A DNA stretch of 64,000 bases from Oxalobacteraceae bacterium. Its GTDB lineage: Bacteria; Pseudomonadota; Gammaproteobacteria; Burkholderiales; Burkholderiaceae_D. A program made the translations under genes and the position numbers. The notes under the pieces are model-generated. The model did no database searches. It was not told the DNA's origin and was given only the letters and a program-made list of their open reading frames with translations. Shown here piece after piece: positions 1-11,200 of the stretch. The stretch is taken from the NCBI GenBank assembly GCA_900299005.1, contig OMID01000067.1, forward strand, positions 1 to 64,000, given 5' to 3'. The first letter of the stretch is position 1. Every line of letters starts with the position of its first letter.

Positions 1-44
1 CCAAGTCGACATTGCCATAGCACTGCCTGAATACGAATCCTGCC

Positions 45-1205
45 ATGCCAGACCTCTTCAGTCCATTCACGCTCAAGGGTGTGACTCTGCGTAACCGCAT
101 TGCGATGTCGCCCATGACACAGCACCGTGCAATCGACGGGCACATCAGTGATTTCCACATCATGCTGGCGGGCTCGCGAGCGGCTGGTGGCTTTGGCTTG
201 GTATTTCCCGAGCAGATTGCCATCACGCCCGACGGACGCACCAGCGTCAGTTGCGCGGGCATCTGGGACGATGCTCATGTCGCGGGACTCTCGCGCCTTA
301 CAAGGCTGGTCAAAGAAATGGGTGCAGTTCCGGCTATTCAGCTCGGACACACCGGACGAAAGGGGAGCGAGTGTCCGCCCTGGGAGGGACGTCGGCAGCT
401 GCCGCCGGATGATCCCAGAGGCTGGCCGGTGCGAGGGACCTCTGATGTGCCCTACGGTGGCGTGCGACCTTACCCGGTCCATGCACTCACCGTGGATGAA
501 ATCCGTGCCCTGCATCGCGCCTACACGGAGGCAGCGCTTCGCGCACTGGAGGCCGGTTTCGAATGGCTTGAGCTTCACTTTGCGCACGGCTATCTGGGGG
601 CGAGTTTCCTCTCACCGCTTGCCAACCGACGAACTGATGCCTATGGCGGATCGCTCGAAAACCGCCTGCGTTTTCATCTTGAGGCGATTGATGCCGTGCG
701 TGCCGTATGGCCCGAGCGATTACCGCTGACGATGCGGCTCGGCGCTGACGATCTGAATCCCGCCGGCTTGCAATTTGACGATTCGGTCGCTGCTGTTGCG
801 CTGATGAAGGAGCGGGGTCTTGATCTTGCCGATCTCAGCTGGGGCTTCAATACTGACGAGATGGAACCCAAGCCATTCGCCGAACTCGCGGCGATGGTGT
901 CACGCGCTGAACGGGTGCGACGTGAAGTCGGTATCCCTGTGGCCACTAGCTGGAATCTCGGGCTGCCGGCGGTCGCTGATCGCGTCGTCAGCGAGGGCGC
1001 TGTCGATCTTGTGATGCTGGGCCGTCCAGCGCTGTCCAACCCGCACTGGCCGCTTTGGGCCGCGCGCGAACTTGCCCATGCGGATCCATGGTCGTTATTG
1101 CCGCAAGATTGGGCTTGGTGGCTGCGCAATTTCCGCGCACACCCCGAATGCATCGGCTGGCCTCTGTCTACGCAGGACGTCCAGATCGAGCGTGAAGCTG
1201 GGTAA
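45..1205 (+). CDS. NADH:flavin oxidoreductase / Old Yellow Enzyme family (YqjM-like)
   Basis: 386-aa ORF; LFSPFTLKGVTLRNRIAMSPM start, QLGHTGRKG, HFAHGYLGASFLSPLANRRTDAYGGSLENRLRF motifs typical of OYE family. Confidence 0.93.
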   Translation: MPDLFSPFTLKGVTLRNRIAMSPMTQHRAIDGHISDFHIMLAGSRAAGGFGLVFPEQIAITPDGRTSVSCAGIWDDAHVAGLSRLTRLVKEMGAVPAIQLGHTGRKGSECPPWEGRRQLPPDDPRGWPVRGTSDVPYGGVRPYPVHALTVDEIRALHRAYTEAALRALEAGFEWLELHFAHGYLGASFLSPLANRRTDAYGGSLENRLRFHLEAIDAVRAVWPERLPLTMRLGADDLNPAGLQFDDSVAAVALMKERGLDLADLSWGFNTDEMEPKPFAELAAMVSRAERVRREVGIPVATSWNLGLPAVADRVVSEGAVDLVMLGRPALSNPHWPLWAARELAHADPWSLLPQDWAWWLRNFRAHPECIGWPLSTQDVQIEREAG

Positions 1206-1343
1206 ATAGCGGTTCACCGGGGTTGTCCCCGACCTTCGCCGCGCAGTGTGCCGCCTGCGCTACGGCGCCGGCACTCGACCTACTGAAAACTTTTCCGGAT
1301 TCTGAGATAATCCGCCGCGAATTCCTGACAAAAACCTGACAAA

Positions 1344-2672
1344 GTGCTTCGCCCGCCCTTAACTTACATTTTTTCAAAATTGAAACTCCGTCAATCTGCG
1401 CGTCTACCGGGCCTGATGAACCGTCCCCGAGGTGTTTTGCGTCCTTGCATGGCAGGCCTGTGTCTCTTGGTATCCATGAGTCTGGCAAGGGCAGAGGCCA
1501 CTGCCACTTTCACCATTGATCAGCTGGTGACATTTGTGCTGGCCAACAGCCCGGCGCTGGAAGCTGGAAGACGCACGGTGGAATTGGCCACCGCAGGCGT
1601 CACAACGGCCAGTGCCTTGCCGAATCCTCGCTTCGAGCTGGACGGCGGGCGCGCTAGCGCCGGCAGCACCAGCTCGGCTGGCACTCTGACCTCGATAGGG
1701 GTGAGTCAGCTGATTGAGAACCCGGCGCTCAGGAGCGCCCGCATCAACACGTCGCTCTATGACGAGCAGTCCAGCCTGCAGTCGCTCAGGCAGACGCGCA
1801 ATGATCTGGTCTCGCAGGTGCGGGTACGGGCCTATGAATACCTGCTGCGCAAGGAAGAAGCGCTGGCCGCCGCTGACGCACTGGAGCTTCTGGAGCAAAT
1901 ACGTGAGCGCGTGGAGCTGCGCGTCGAGACGGGTGAGGCGGGCAAATACGAGCTGATCAAAGCCGATGCCGAGATCGTGAATGCGCGACAGCGCGAACAG
2001 ACCGCGAGGCTTCAGATCTCTCAAGCCGCAATATCGATCAATCGCCTTGCCTCGGGTCGCTTGCCTGCTGGCTGGACGCTCGCCGCACAACTTTCCGAGA
2101 GTCTCATTGTGCCGCCTCTGGAAACGCTCAAAGAGACGGCCTTGCGCGAGAACCCCGAACTGCGCGTGCTCGAGGCCGAACTCGAGCGCCATCAGTCGCG
2201 CATCAGCGAGGCCGTTGCCAGTCGACTGCCGGGTGTGGAGTTTCGGGCGCGACAAGCCCGCGAGCCCGATGTTCGTCACGACATCGTTGGGTTCAGTGTG
2301 CAGATTCCGCTGCTGGATCAGAAGCGCGGACCTCGGGCGGAGGCCATCGCCGAACGCGAACGAACCCTCGCGCGGTTGGAGGGGCGGCGCGCAGAGTTGA
2401 TGCAGCAGCTTGAGCTGGCATCCAACTCTGTCGAGATTGCCCGCGTGCGTATCAAGGCCTTGTCCGAAGGCGCGATGCGCGATGCGGAAGCAGCGCTGCG
2501 AGTGGCCGAGGCAGCATATCGCTTTGGCGAACGCGGGATTCTTGAAGTGCTCGATGCACAGGGAGTATTACGTGCCGTGCGTCAGGATCTGCTGCTGGCG
2601 CGGTATCAGTTGCAGGCCTCGCTGACCGAGCTTGAGACACTCGCAGGTCGGTATGCCGATCTTCGCGAATGA
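1344..2672 (+). CDS. TolC/CzcC-family outer membrane efflux protein
   Basis: 442-aa ORF with OEP-type repeats, signal-like N-terminus (actual start may be ATG at 1416), directly upstream of RND adaptor and pump. Confidence 0.88.
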   Translation: MLRPPLTYIFSKLKLRQSARLPGLMNRPRGVLRPCMAGLCLLVSMSLARAEATATFTIDQLVTFVLANSPALEAGRRTVELATAGVTTASALPNPRFELDGGRASAGSTSSAGTLTSIGVSQLIENPALRSARINTSLYDEQSSLQSLRQTRNDLVSQVRVRAYEYLLRKEEALAAADALELLEQIRERVELRVETGEAGKYELIKADAEIVNARQREQTARLQISQAAISINRLASGRLPAGWTLAAQLSESLIVPPLETLKETALRENPELRVLEAELERHQSRISEAVASRLPGVEFRARQAREPDVRHDIVGFSVQIPLLDQKRGPRAEAIAERERTLARLEGRRAELMQQLELASNSVEIARVRIKALSEGAMRDAEAALRVAEAAYRFGERGILEVLDAQGVLRAVRQDLLLARYQLQASLTELETLAGRYADLRE

Positions 2673-2727
2673 TCAGATACTCATGAGCAGAGAACACAAA
2701 AGTCTATTGTCGATTGTCCGCACACCT

Positions 2728-3897
2728 ATGAAAAAAACCTCTTCTCGCCAAACCCTCGCTGTCATGCTGCTTGGCCTGACCTTTCTTGCCGTCGGCTGCG
2801 GAAAGACCGGCACTGAAGTGAAAAAGCCACCCGCGCAAAACGCGCAGCGGACCGACCCCATGGAGGTGCAACTGACGCCAGATATGGACAAGCATTTTCA
2901 TACCGAGCCTGCCGCCATGGCCGAGGTCTCGCTCATTCAGAAAGTCGCTGGCCGCATTGAAGCCAATGAGCAGCGAACCATGCGCATTGGCGCGTCGGTG
3001 ACGGGACGAATCACGCAAGTGCTGGCCGAGGTCGGCGACCGGGTAAAGGCTGGCCAAGCGCTGGCTCGTCTCTCCAGCCCTGAGCTTACGGCAGCTCAGT
3101 TGTCGTTCTTGCGCGCGCTGTCGGCGACCAAATTGGCTGAGCGATCGGTGGAGCGTGCTCAGCAGCTCGTGACCGCCGATGTCATCGGCAGCGCAGAATT
3201 GCATCGTCGCGAGGTCGAACTCTCCGTGGCGCGTGCTGAATTACGTGCGGCCACCGATCAGCTTCGCTTGATTGGCCTGGGCGATCAGATGATCGAACGT
3301 CTGCGTGAGACTGGTGCGCTCGCTTCTGAGGTGGCGATCACGGCCTCTCGCACCGGTGTCGTGGTGGAGCGAAAAGTCAGTCAAGGCCAGGTCGCGCAGC
3401 CTGGTGATCCGCTGTTCACCGTTGCTGATCTTTCCAATGTGTGGGTGGTGGGGGCCTTGCCGGAACAAGATGCCAACTCCGTCCAGCTCAATCAGCAGGT
3501 CGAGGTCGAAGTTCCCGCACTCGGCGCGCAGAAACTCAAAGGGCGCATTGTCTTCGTCAGCGACACGGTGCAGCAGGATACGCGCACGGTACCGATTCGC
3601 ACGGCGGTAGATAACCCTCGTTTCGAGCTCAAGCCACAAATGCTGGCAACCCTTCATCTGAATGGCACCTATGTGAAGCAGCTGGCTGTCCCTGCAGAGG
3701 CCGTAGTGCGTGAGAACGACAAAGACTATGTCTTTGTGCGAGTGGGCGAACATCGTTATCGCCTGACAGAAGTCCAGCTCGATCCCGCCGCAGGCGCGCT
3801 CAGACCCGTTCGCAAGGGAATTGACGTGGGTACACCGGTGGTGGTCGACGGCAGCTTTCATTTGAACAGCCAGCGCAAGCGCGCCGAGCTGGAGTAA
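2728..3897 (+). CDS. RND efflux periplasmic adaptor (CzcB-like, lipoprotein signal)
   Basis: MKKTSSRQTLAVMLLGLTFLAVGCG lipobox; GRITQVLAEVGDRVKAGQALARLSSPEL biotinyl-like domain; ORF track starts earlier at 2632. Confidence 0.9.
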   Translation: MKKTSSRQTLAVMLLGLTFLAVGCGKTGTEVKKPPAQNAQRTDPMEVQLTPDMDKHFHTEPAAMAEVSLIQKVAGRIEANEQRTMRIGASVTGRITQVLAEVGDRVKAGQALARLSSPELTAAQLSFLRALSATKLAERSVERAQQLVTADVIGSAELHRREVELSVARAELRAATDQLRLIGLGDQMIERLRETGALASEVAITASRTGVVVERKVSQGQVAQPGDPLFTVADLSNVWVVGALPEQDANSVQLNQQVEVEVPALGAQKLKGRIVFVSDTVQQDTRTVPIRTAVDNPRFELKPQMLATLHLNGTYVKQLAVPAEAVVRENDKDYVFVRVGEHRYRLTEVQLDPAAGALRPVRKGIDVGTPVVVDGSFHLNSQRKRAELE

Positions 3898-3901
3898 GGC
3901 C

Positions 3902-6900
3902 ATGCTCAACGGGTTGATTCGCGAGGCGCTGTCCCAGCGCCTGATTATGGTGATGATCGCGCTAGCGCTGGTCGGGTTCGGTTTGCGCGCGACGACCAAG
4001 CTCTCTGTCGATGCTTTTCCTGACGTCACCAACGTTCAAGTGCAGATAGCCACCGAGGCACCAGGACGCTCTCCAGAAGAAGTCGAGCGCTTTGTCACGG
4101 TACCGCTGGAGATCTCGATGACAGGCCTGCCAGGGCTGACCGAGATGCGCTCTCTCAATCGTAGCGCTTTGTCGATCATCACACTGGTCTTCACGGATCA
4201 GACCGATGTTTATTTTGCCCGTCAGCTAGTGATGGAGCGTCTGATGGAAGTTCGCTCCCGACTGCCCGAGGGCATTACGCCAGTGCTGGGTCCGGTATCC
4301 ACGGGTCTGGGCGAGGTCTATCAATACACGATCGAACATCCGGACGACGGCAAACGGGCGCTCTCCGAGGCAGAACTGATGGAGCGCCGCTCCGTGCAGG
4401 ACTGGGTGGTGCGACCGATGCTGCGCTCAATCACAGGCGTTGCAGAGATCAATTCATTTGGTGGTTTTGAGCGCCAGTATCAGGTGCTGGTGAACCCGGA
4501 CAGGCTGCGTCACTACCAGTTGTCCATGGAGGAGGTACGAACTGCCATCTCCGCGAACAACGCCAATTCCGGTGGCGGCATTTTGCCGCAAGGCGCTGAG
4601 CAGTATTTAATTCGCGGCGTCGGACTCACGCGCACGCTCGAAGATATTGGCGGCATCATCCTAAAAGAAGAGCGTGGCATCCCCGTGTACGTACGGGACG
4701 TCGCGCAAGTGAAAATCGGCTCGGCGGTCCGTCAGGGTGCGCTGGTCAAAAATGGCACGACCGAAGCGACCGGCGGCATCGTCATGATGCTTCGCGGTGG
4801 TAATGCCAAAGAAATTGTCACCCGTATCAAGCAGCGCGTCCACGAGATCAATGCTAAAGGCATGCTTCCGGGTGGTCTGCAGATCGTACCGTTCTACGAC
4901 CGCACGGAACTCGTGGATGCCTCCCTGTGGATGGTTGGCAAGGTACTCATCGAAGGCGTCATTCTGGTCGTGATTGTCTTGTTCATCTTCTTGGGTGACT
5001 TGCGCTCGAGTCTGGTGGTCATTGCCACACTGATTATCACGCCGCTGGTGACCTTCATGGTCATGAATCGGATTGGATTGTCAGCCAACCTCATGTCGCT
5101 CGGGGGGCTTGCGATAGCCATCGGCCTGATGGTCGACGGCACCGTGGTGGTGGTGGAAAACGTCTTCCACAAGCTCGGGTATGCAAAGCCTGAGGAGAGA
5201 AGCAAAGTCGTGCTTGAGGCAACGCTGGATGTAGCCAAGCCCACCATCTATGGCATTTCCATCATCATTCTGGTCTTCCTGCCGCTGATGACCCTGACCG
5301 GCATGGAGGGCAAGATGTTCTCACCGCTGGCGCTGACCATCGCCATTGCGCTGGCAGTATCACTCGCAGTGTCCTTGCTGCTTTCACCTGCGTTGTGCTC
5401 CTACATTTTGAGAGGGGGCGCCGACCATGACACTCGGCCAATTGCTTTAATGAAGTTTTACTACATGAAGCTGCTGGGCATGGCGATGGCATCGCAAAAG
5501 CGCACCGTGTTTCTAGCGGTACTGCTCTTGCTCGGTTCTTTCATGATCGTTCCCTTTCTGGGAAAAAGCTTCATCCCGATCATGAAGGAGGGGTCCATCA
5601 CGCCAACCATCGTTCGCATGCCCAGTATTTCCATTGATGAGGCCGCGAGGATCGATCTGGAAGCCATGAAACGCATCAGCCAGATACCCGGCGTGCGAAT
5701 GGCTGTCTCCAAGCTGGGTCGGGGCGAGTCGCCGGCGGATCCCTCCGGACCCAATGAATCTGATCCGGTCGTATCGATTGATCCGGCGGTGGAGCGATCC
5801 CAGACCGAAATCGAAGATGACATCCGTCATGCCCTGGCAGACATGCCGGGCGTTCAGATCGTGATGAATCAGCCGATCGCGCAACGTGTCGACGAGATGC
5901 TGACCGGTGTTCGCTCCCAGCTGGCGATCAAGATCTTCGGTGATGATCTCGCCGAACTCAAGCGCCTTGCCGAGCAGGTCGCCTTGATCGTCAAGCAGGT
6001 GCCCGGTGCCCGAGACATACGAGTTGACCGATTATCCGGGCAACAAACACTGACCATAGACATCGATCGTCGAGCAATCGCGCGTTACGGTATCAACGTA
6101 GCGGACATCCACAGCATTATCGAAACAGCGATTGGCGGAAGCGAAGTCAGTCAGCTTTACGAGGGCGAGCGTCGCTACGCGATCCTGCTACGCTATCCTG
6201 AAAATTATCGTAATTCGGTTGACGTCATTCGCGAGACCATGTTGCGAACGGCAGATCATGCGCTCATTCCCCTGGAAAGCGTCGCCAAGATCTCGCTGGT
6301 GGACAGCCCGCCCATGGTCAATCGCGAGACAGGAAAGCGACGCGTGGTGGTCGGCGCCAACGTGACTGGTCGTGATCTTGGTGGTTTCGTGGCCGAAGTG
6401 CAGCAGCGGGTTGATGAAAAAGTGAAGCTGCCTGAGGGTTATTATTTTTCGTGGGGCGGTCAGTTCGAAAACATGCAGCGCGCGATGAGCACACTGATGG
6501 TTATCGTGCCGCTGACGGTCGTCGCGATCTACTTCCTGCTGTTCCTGATGTTCAATTCAGTCAGACTGGCCGGATTGATCATCACCGTGCTGCCATTCGC
6601 ATCCATAGGCGGCGTGTTCGGGCTGGCGATTACGGGCGAATATTTGTCTGTGCCGGCATCCGTGGGCTTCATTGCACTGTGGGGTATTGCCGTGCTTAAT
6701 GGTGTCGTGCTGATCACCTACGTCAGGCGGCTGCGCGAGGAAGGGGTGGCGCTTGATGTGGCGCTGCTGGAGGGCTGCAAGCAGCGATTCAGGCCCGTGA
6801 TGATGACAGCGACAGTGGCCTTGCTGGGGCTGGTACCGTTTTTGTTTGCTTCCGGTCCCGGTTCTGAGGTTCAGCGTCCTCTGGCCGTCGTGGTCATCGG

Positions 6901-7003
6901 TGGTCTCATCACCTCGACACTGCTCACGCTGGTGGTGCTGCCGGTGTTGTATCGCTGGTTCGAACCCCCAGTGGTTCCGGTGCAGGAGCCTCTGCCACAC
7001 TAG
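3902..7003 (+). CDS. Heavy-metal efflux RND transporter, CzcA/CusA family
   Basis: 1033-aa ORF, ATKLSVDAFPDVTNVQVQIATEAPG N-terminus, TM4 region AIAIGLMVDGTVVVVENVFHK. Confidence 0.94.
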   Translation: MLNGLIREALSQRLIMVMIALALVGFGLRATTKLSVDAFPDVTNVQVQIATEAPGRSPEEVERFVTVPLEISMTGLPGLTEMRSLNRSALSIITLVFTDQTDVYFARQLVMERLMEVRSRLPEGITPVLGPVSTGLGEVYQYTIEHPDDGKRALSEAELMERRSVQDWVVRPMLRSITGVAEINSFGGFERQYQVLVNPDRLRHYQLSMEEVRTAISANNANSGGGILPQGAEQYLIRGVGLTRTLEDIGGIILKEERGIPVYVRDVAQVKIGSAVRQGALVKNGTTEATGGIVMMLRGGNAKEIVTRIKQRVHEINAKGMLPGGLQIVPFYDRTELVDASLWMVGKVLIEGVILVVIVLFIFLGDLRSSLVVIATLIITPLVTFMVMNRIGLSANLMSLGGLAIAIGLMVDGTVVVVENVFHKLGYAKPEERSKVVLEATLDVAKPTIYGISIIILVFLPLMTLTGMEGKMFSPLALTIAIALAVSLAVSLLLSPALCSYILRGGADHDTRPIALMKFYYMKLLGMAMASQKRTVFLAVLLLLGSFMIVPFLGKSFIPIMKEGSITPTIVRMPSISIDEAARIDLEAMKRISQIPGVRMAVSKLGRGESPADPSGPNESDPVVSIDPAVERSQTEIEDDIRHALADMPGVQIVMNQPIAQRVDEMLTGVRSQLAIKIFGDDLAELKRLAEQVALIVKQVPGARDIRVDRLSGQQTLTIDIDRRAIARYGINVADIHSIIETAIGGSEVSQLYEGERRYAILLRYPENYRNSVDVIRETMLRTADHALIPLESVAKISLVDSPPMVNRETGKRRVVVGANVTGRDLGGFVAEVQQRVDEKVKLPEGYYFSWGGQFENMQRAMSTLMVIVPLTVVAIYFLLFLMFNSVRLAGLIITVLPFASIGGVFGLAITGEYLSVPASVGFIALWGIAVLNGVVLITYVRRLREEGVALDVALLEGCKQRFRPVMMTATVALLGLVPFLFASGPGSEVQRPLAVVVIGGLITSTLLTLVVLPVLYRWFEPPVVPVQEPLPH

Positions 7004-7246
7004 CCCCGCCGCTGAGCGCAGGGGCACAACGGTCTTGTCTTGATGTGCTGTCCGGCTTACGCACCACGATCAGTGCATCGCTAAGCTGGGGGTGGCGGGT
7101 TGTGCGTGGTTGTGGGGTGCATGGCGGGTGGGCCGATTCACGCCAGTCGCCCACTCGTGAGCGGTCCGTCGCGATCCTATAATGCGCTTAAATTACGCCG
7201 CCATTAGCATCATGGGCGGATGATCACATCCCCCCGGAGACCCTCG

Positions 7247-8197
7247 ATGATGCTCGATCCGCAGTCCAAAGCGTTGCTGGACAAGGCTGCCGCCGCTCAT
7301 GTCCCCGGCCCGGAGCAGTGCGCTGCCCCGCAGGCGCGCGAACTGTACAAACGCAGTCGGCTGCCGCTTCAGCCCCCCAAACCCGAGATGGATGTCGTGC
7401 GCGAGTTCACGATACCCGGAGCGCGAGGGCCATTGACGCTGCGGGAATTTCGTCCGAAGGGGTTAGGCGAGCGACGCGATCTGCCGGCCCTGGTGTATTT
7501 TCATGGGGGTGGCTGGGTAATCGGTGACCTTGATACGCATGACACGCTGTGCCGGCAGTTGTCCCATGGCTCTGGCGCTGCGGTGTACTCGGTAAATTAC
7601 GCCAAGGCGCCCGAGCACCCATTTCCGGCAGCGGTCGACGATGCATTGCTGGCCACTCGGCACGTGATCGAGTCCTATGCCCAACTGGGCATCAACCCGG
7701 CACGCATTGGCACCGGGGGCGACAGCGCGGGCGGCAATCTCGCTACTGTCGTGGCGCAGTCACTGCGAGGGACGCTGGCGCATCCGCTGGCCCTTCAGTT
7801 GCTGATTTATCCGGTGACCGATTTGCGATTTTCTGCAGCCTCCTATCAGAACTATGCCCATGGCTATGGTTTGACTGCGGAGGCGATGCGGTATTTTCGA
7901 GATACCTATGTTCGCAATCCGGCAGATATCCAAGACACGCGTGCCTCGCCCTTGCTTGCGCTTGACCTGAGCGGCATGCCGCCTGCATTGGTGCTGACCG
8001 CCGGTTTTGATCCGCTGCGTGACGAAGGTGCTGCTTATGCCGATGCCTTGTCTGCTGCAGGAAATCCGACGCAGTATGTCTGTTTCGAGCGCCAGATACA
8101 TGGCTTCATCATCATGGGCGGCGCAGTGGACGAGGCAAACACTGCAGTGCATTTGTGTGCCGATTTTCTGCGGGCGCGTTTTGCTGATACCGCTTGA
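7247..8197 (+). CDS. alpha/beta hydrolase (HSL-type lipase/esterase)
   Basis: YFHGGGWVIGDLDTHD oxyanion hole motif, GGDSAGGNLA nucleophile elbow, HGFIIMGG His. Confidence 0.9.
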   Translation: MMLDPQSKALLDKAAAAHVPGPEQCAAPQARELYKRSRLPLQPPKPEMDVVREFTIPGARGPLTLREFRPKGLGERRDLPALVYFHGGGWVIGDLDTHDTLCRQLSHGSGAAVYSVNYAKAPEHPFPAAVDDALLATRHVIESYAQLGINPARIGTGGDSAGGNLATVVAQSLRGTLAHPLALQLLIYPVTDLRFSAASYQNYAHGYGLTAEAMRYFRDTYVRNPADIQDTRASPLLALDLSGMPPALVLTAGFDPLRDEGAAYADALSAAGNPTQYVCFERQIHGFIIMGGAVDEANTAVHLCADFLRARFADTA

Positions 8198-8211
8198 CTT
8201 GATTTTTCGTT

Positions 8212-11200
8212 TTGCTACCCGATCCTGACATCCCGGTTCGCACGTTCAGACGCTGGCGAGTGCTGGTAGCCTCGCTACTGTCCGTGCTGATGTTACTGGT
8301 GATCGTCGCGTCTGCTGGTGTGGAGTGGGATGGCGACCGATATCGTGGCGTTCTTTCCCGCTGGCTCTCCGATCAGCTGGGCCGTGAGGCACACATTGAT
8401 GGCCAGCTCGCCATCAAGCTCGGTCTGCGGCCCCGGCTGCTGGTGAGGCAGTTGCGTTTTGATCAGCCGCCCGCCTTTGGACAAGGTGATTTTCTCCGTG
8501 TCGGCGAGCTGAGCTTTCAGCTCGATTTGCTGCCGCTACTGCTGCGCGGACAACTGCGCGCAGAGCGCCTCTCGGCCACGGGCGTCAGGCTCAACCTCAG
8601 ACAAGCGGCTGATGGCTCGGCCAACTGGGTGATTGCTCCGGCTGCGCGCGCCCAGGCACAGGCGCCAGAGGCAGAGGAAGCCGGGAGCGCGGACGCCGCA
8701 GCGCTCGCGGCTCGCATCGATATCCGTGAGCTGGCGCTCAGTGACCTTCAGGTGAATTTTCAAGGCGCAGGAGAAAAGCCCCTGAGCTTCACGCTTGACA
8801 GCTTTGATGCGCAACTCCCCGTGGATGCCGGCCTTGTGGCCACTGGCAAGGGGCGCGTTCAACAGACGCTGGGCTATCAGCTCAACATCCGTGGGGGTTC
8901 CTTGCGCCAGCTAGCTCTGGCCGAGTCAGCGTGGCCTGTGCAGATGCAGCTGGAATTCGCCGGCAGCACTCTTAGCCTTGAGGGCCAGATTGGCGCCGCG
9001 AAAAGCCAGTTCCGCTTCGGTCTGGGGACAACAGACTTCGCGCGCTTTGGAAAGCTGCTTGATATTGATCTTCCCAACGCCGGCCTTGCCGGTGTCGCTG
9101 GCCGGCTGACATTAACACCGGGGGTCGCAAGGTTTGACGAGCTCTCCGCGCAGCTAGGGCGCTCAAGCGTGCACGGATCGCTGTCTGTCGATAGCCGACA
9201 ACAACGCCCGGTTCTGGGAGGCTCGCTTGAGCTCGCACGTCTCGATCTCAAGCCCTTCCTGGGTCAAGACGATGACGAGGACGAACCGGCTAATTTGGCT
9301 GCGTTGTACCAAAGCCTCTCCCGCGCAAAGCTCGATCTGTCAGTGCTCAGCCGGTTCGATGCACAACTGCGACTTTCGGTGGCGCAGTGGCTGAGCTTGC
9401 CCGGGGATATTCGGGGGGCATCGCTGTCGCTGTCGCTGGTCAATGGCCGGCTGCAGATCCCCATGAGCGCGCAGGTTGAAGGCGTCCCGTTGCGAGGGCA
9501 GTTTCAAGCAGATGCGCAGAGCTCATCCATTCGCATGGAACTGCAGAGCCAAAAATCGCCGGTGGGTGGTTTGGCACGCCTCTTCACCGGACTGCCGGGC
9601 ATTGAGGGACACATGGGCAGATTGACCCTCCGACTGAGCTCGCAGGGTAGCGATGGTGCCGCACTGATGCGCGCGCTGTCGGCGCAGCTTCGGCTGGACG
9701 AGAGTCGGCTTAGCTATGGCAATCTCGAGCAGGGCAAGCCGGTCAGTTTGTACGTGGCGCAGTTGATCATCGCACTGGACGCGGGCAAGCCGCTGGCAGG
9801 CAATTTTCGTGGACTTCTGCTTGGCAAACCTCTGGAGGCGACGCTAACAGGCATGGATCTGCGATCATCCATGATGAACCGCGAAAGTCGCTTCACGCTG
9901 ATCGCACAGTCGCGGGGATTTGCGGCCCAGTTGCAGAGCAGCGTGGACCTTACCCAGGGTACCGGCACGCTGAGCTTTAGTTTAGGTGCCGAGCGTGCGG
10001 GTGAGGTGGCTGCGTGGTTGGGTCTGCGCAAGGACGCGACCTTGCCGTTGGCGCTTGCGGGCCGCATCACCCGCACCACCGAGGCATGGCGGCTTAGCGA
10101 CCTGGTGCTACAAGCCGGACGTAGCAGTGCGCTGGTCAACGTCGAGCGCAAGCAAGTCGGAGGTAGGCCTTTCTATCAAGCGAGCATCGATCTGTCCGAC
10201 ATCGATCTCGCGCAGCTTGACAGTCTTTGGTTACCGTCGCCAAAGAAAACACCGACCCCCGTCGAACATCAGCAAGGCGCGACGCTGGACATTCCGGTCT
10301 TGCCTCGCACACTGGTGCTAGACGACGCCGATCTTCGGGTGCGGGTGCAGGGGGTGCAGGGCGCGCCAGTGCCCTTGGGAGAGATGGGCGCTGACATCCG
10401 TCTTCGTGACGGCTTCATGCAGAGCTCGCCGTTTTTTGCAGAGTTGGCGGGACAGCGCTTTGATGGTGCTCTGATGATCGACACGCGCAGCCACGAACCG
10501 CATGCGCAGCTCTGGGTGTTTGCGCGCCAGCTGGATACAGGGCAGCTGATGCGCGATCTCCGGCTCACTCACGGTATTGATCTCACCGCAGCGTCGGTGT
10601 CGCTGTATCTCGAGAGTCGTTCGAATCGCTTGTCCGGACTGATCGCTAACGCGCAGTTGCTAGGCGAGGTAGCGTCCGGTCAGTTGCGCTGGCGTGATGC
10701 CCAAGGCAAGCCGGCGGGGCGCATTCGAGTCGACAAAGGCAGTCTGGTGGCGGCACCAGGGCAAGCCGTATCGCTGACGCTTCTGGGTGATGTCGATGCG
10801 CTGCCAGTGAGCATCTCACTTAGAAGTGCCTCGGCTAAAGACTTGCTTGATCCCGCGCGGCGAGTGCCTTTTGAGATGACCCTCTCCGCCAGTAGCAGCC
10901 GCCTGAATCTGTCTGGCACCCTGAACCGAGATATCGAAGCGCGTGACATGGAATTGCAGTTGAAAGCCAGTGGCGAGCGCTTGGACGCACTCGATCGGCT
11001 CGCGCGAGTGGCACTACCGCCCTGGGGACCCTGGTCCCTGGAAGGGCGCTTGCGCGTGTCGCGTCAGGGCTATGCGGTGCAAGGCATGACGCTGACCCTG
11101 GGCAGTAGCGCGCTCCATGGCGAGGGCTCGCTGGACACCAGCGCCTCGCCGCCGACGATTGCTCTGCGATTGAAGTCACCACAGATTCAACTCGATGATT

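Noticed and set aside
3241-4032. 263-aa antisense ORF across czcB/czcA-like genes
   Set aside because: Codon shadow across two well-recognised genes.
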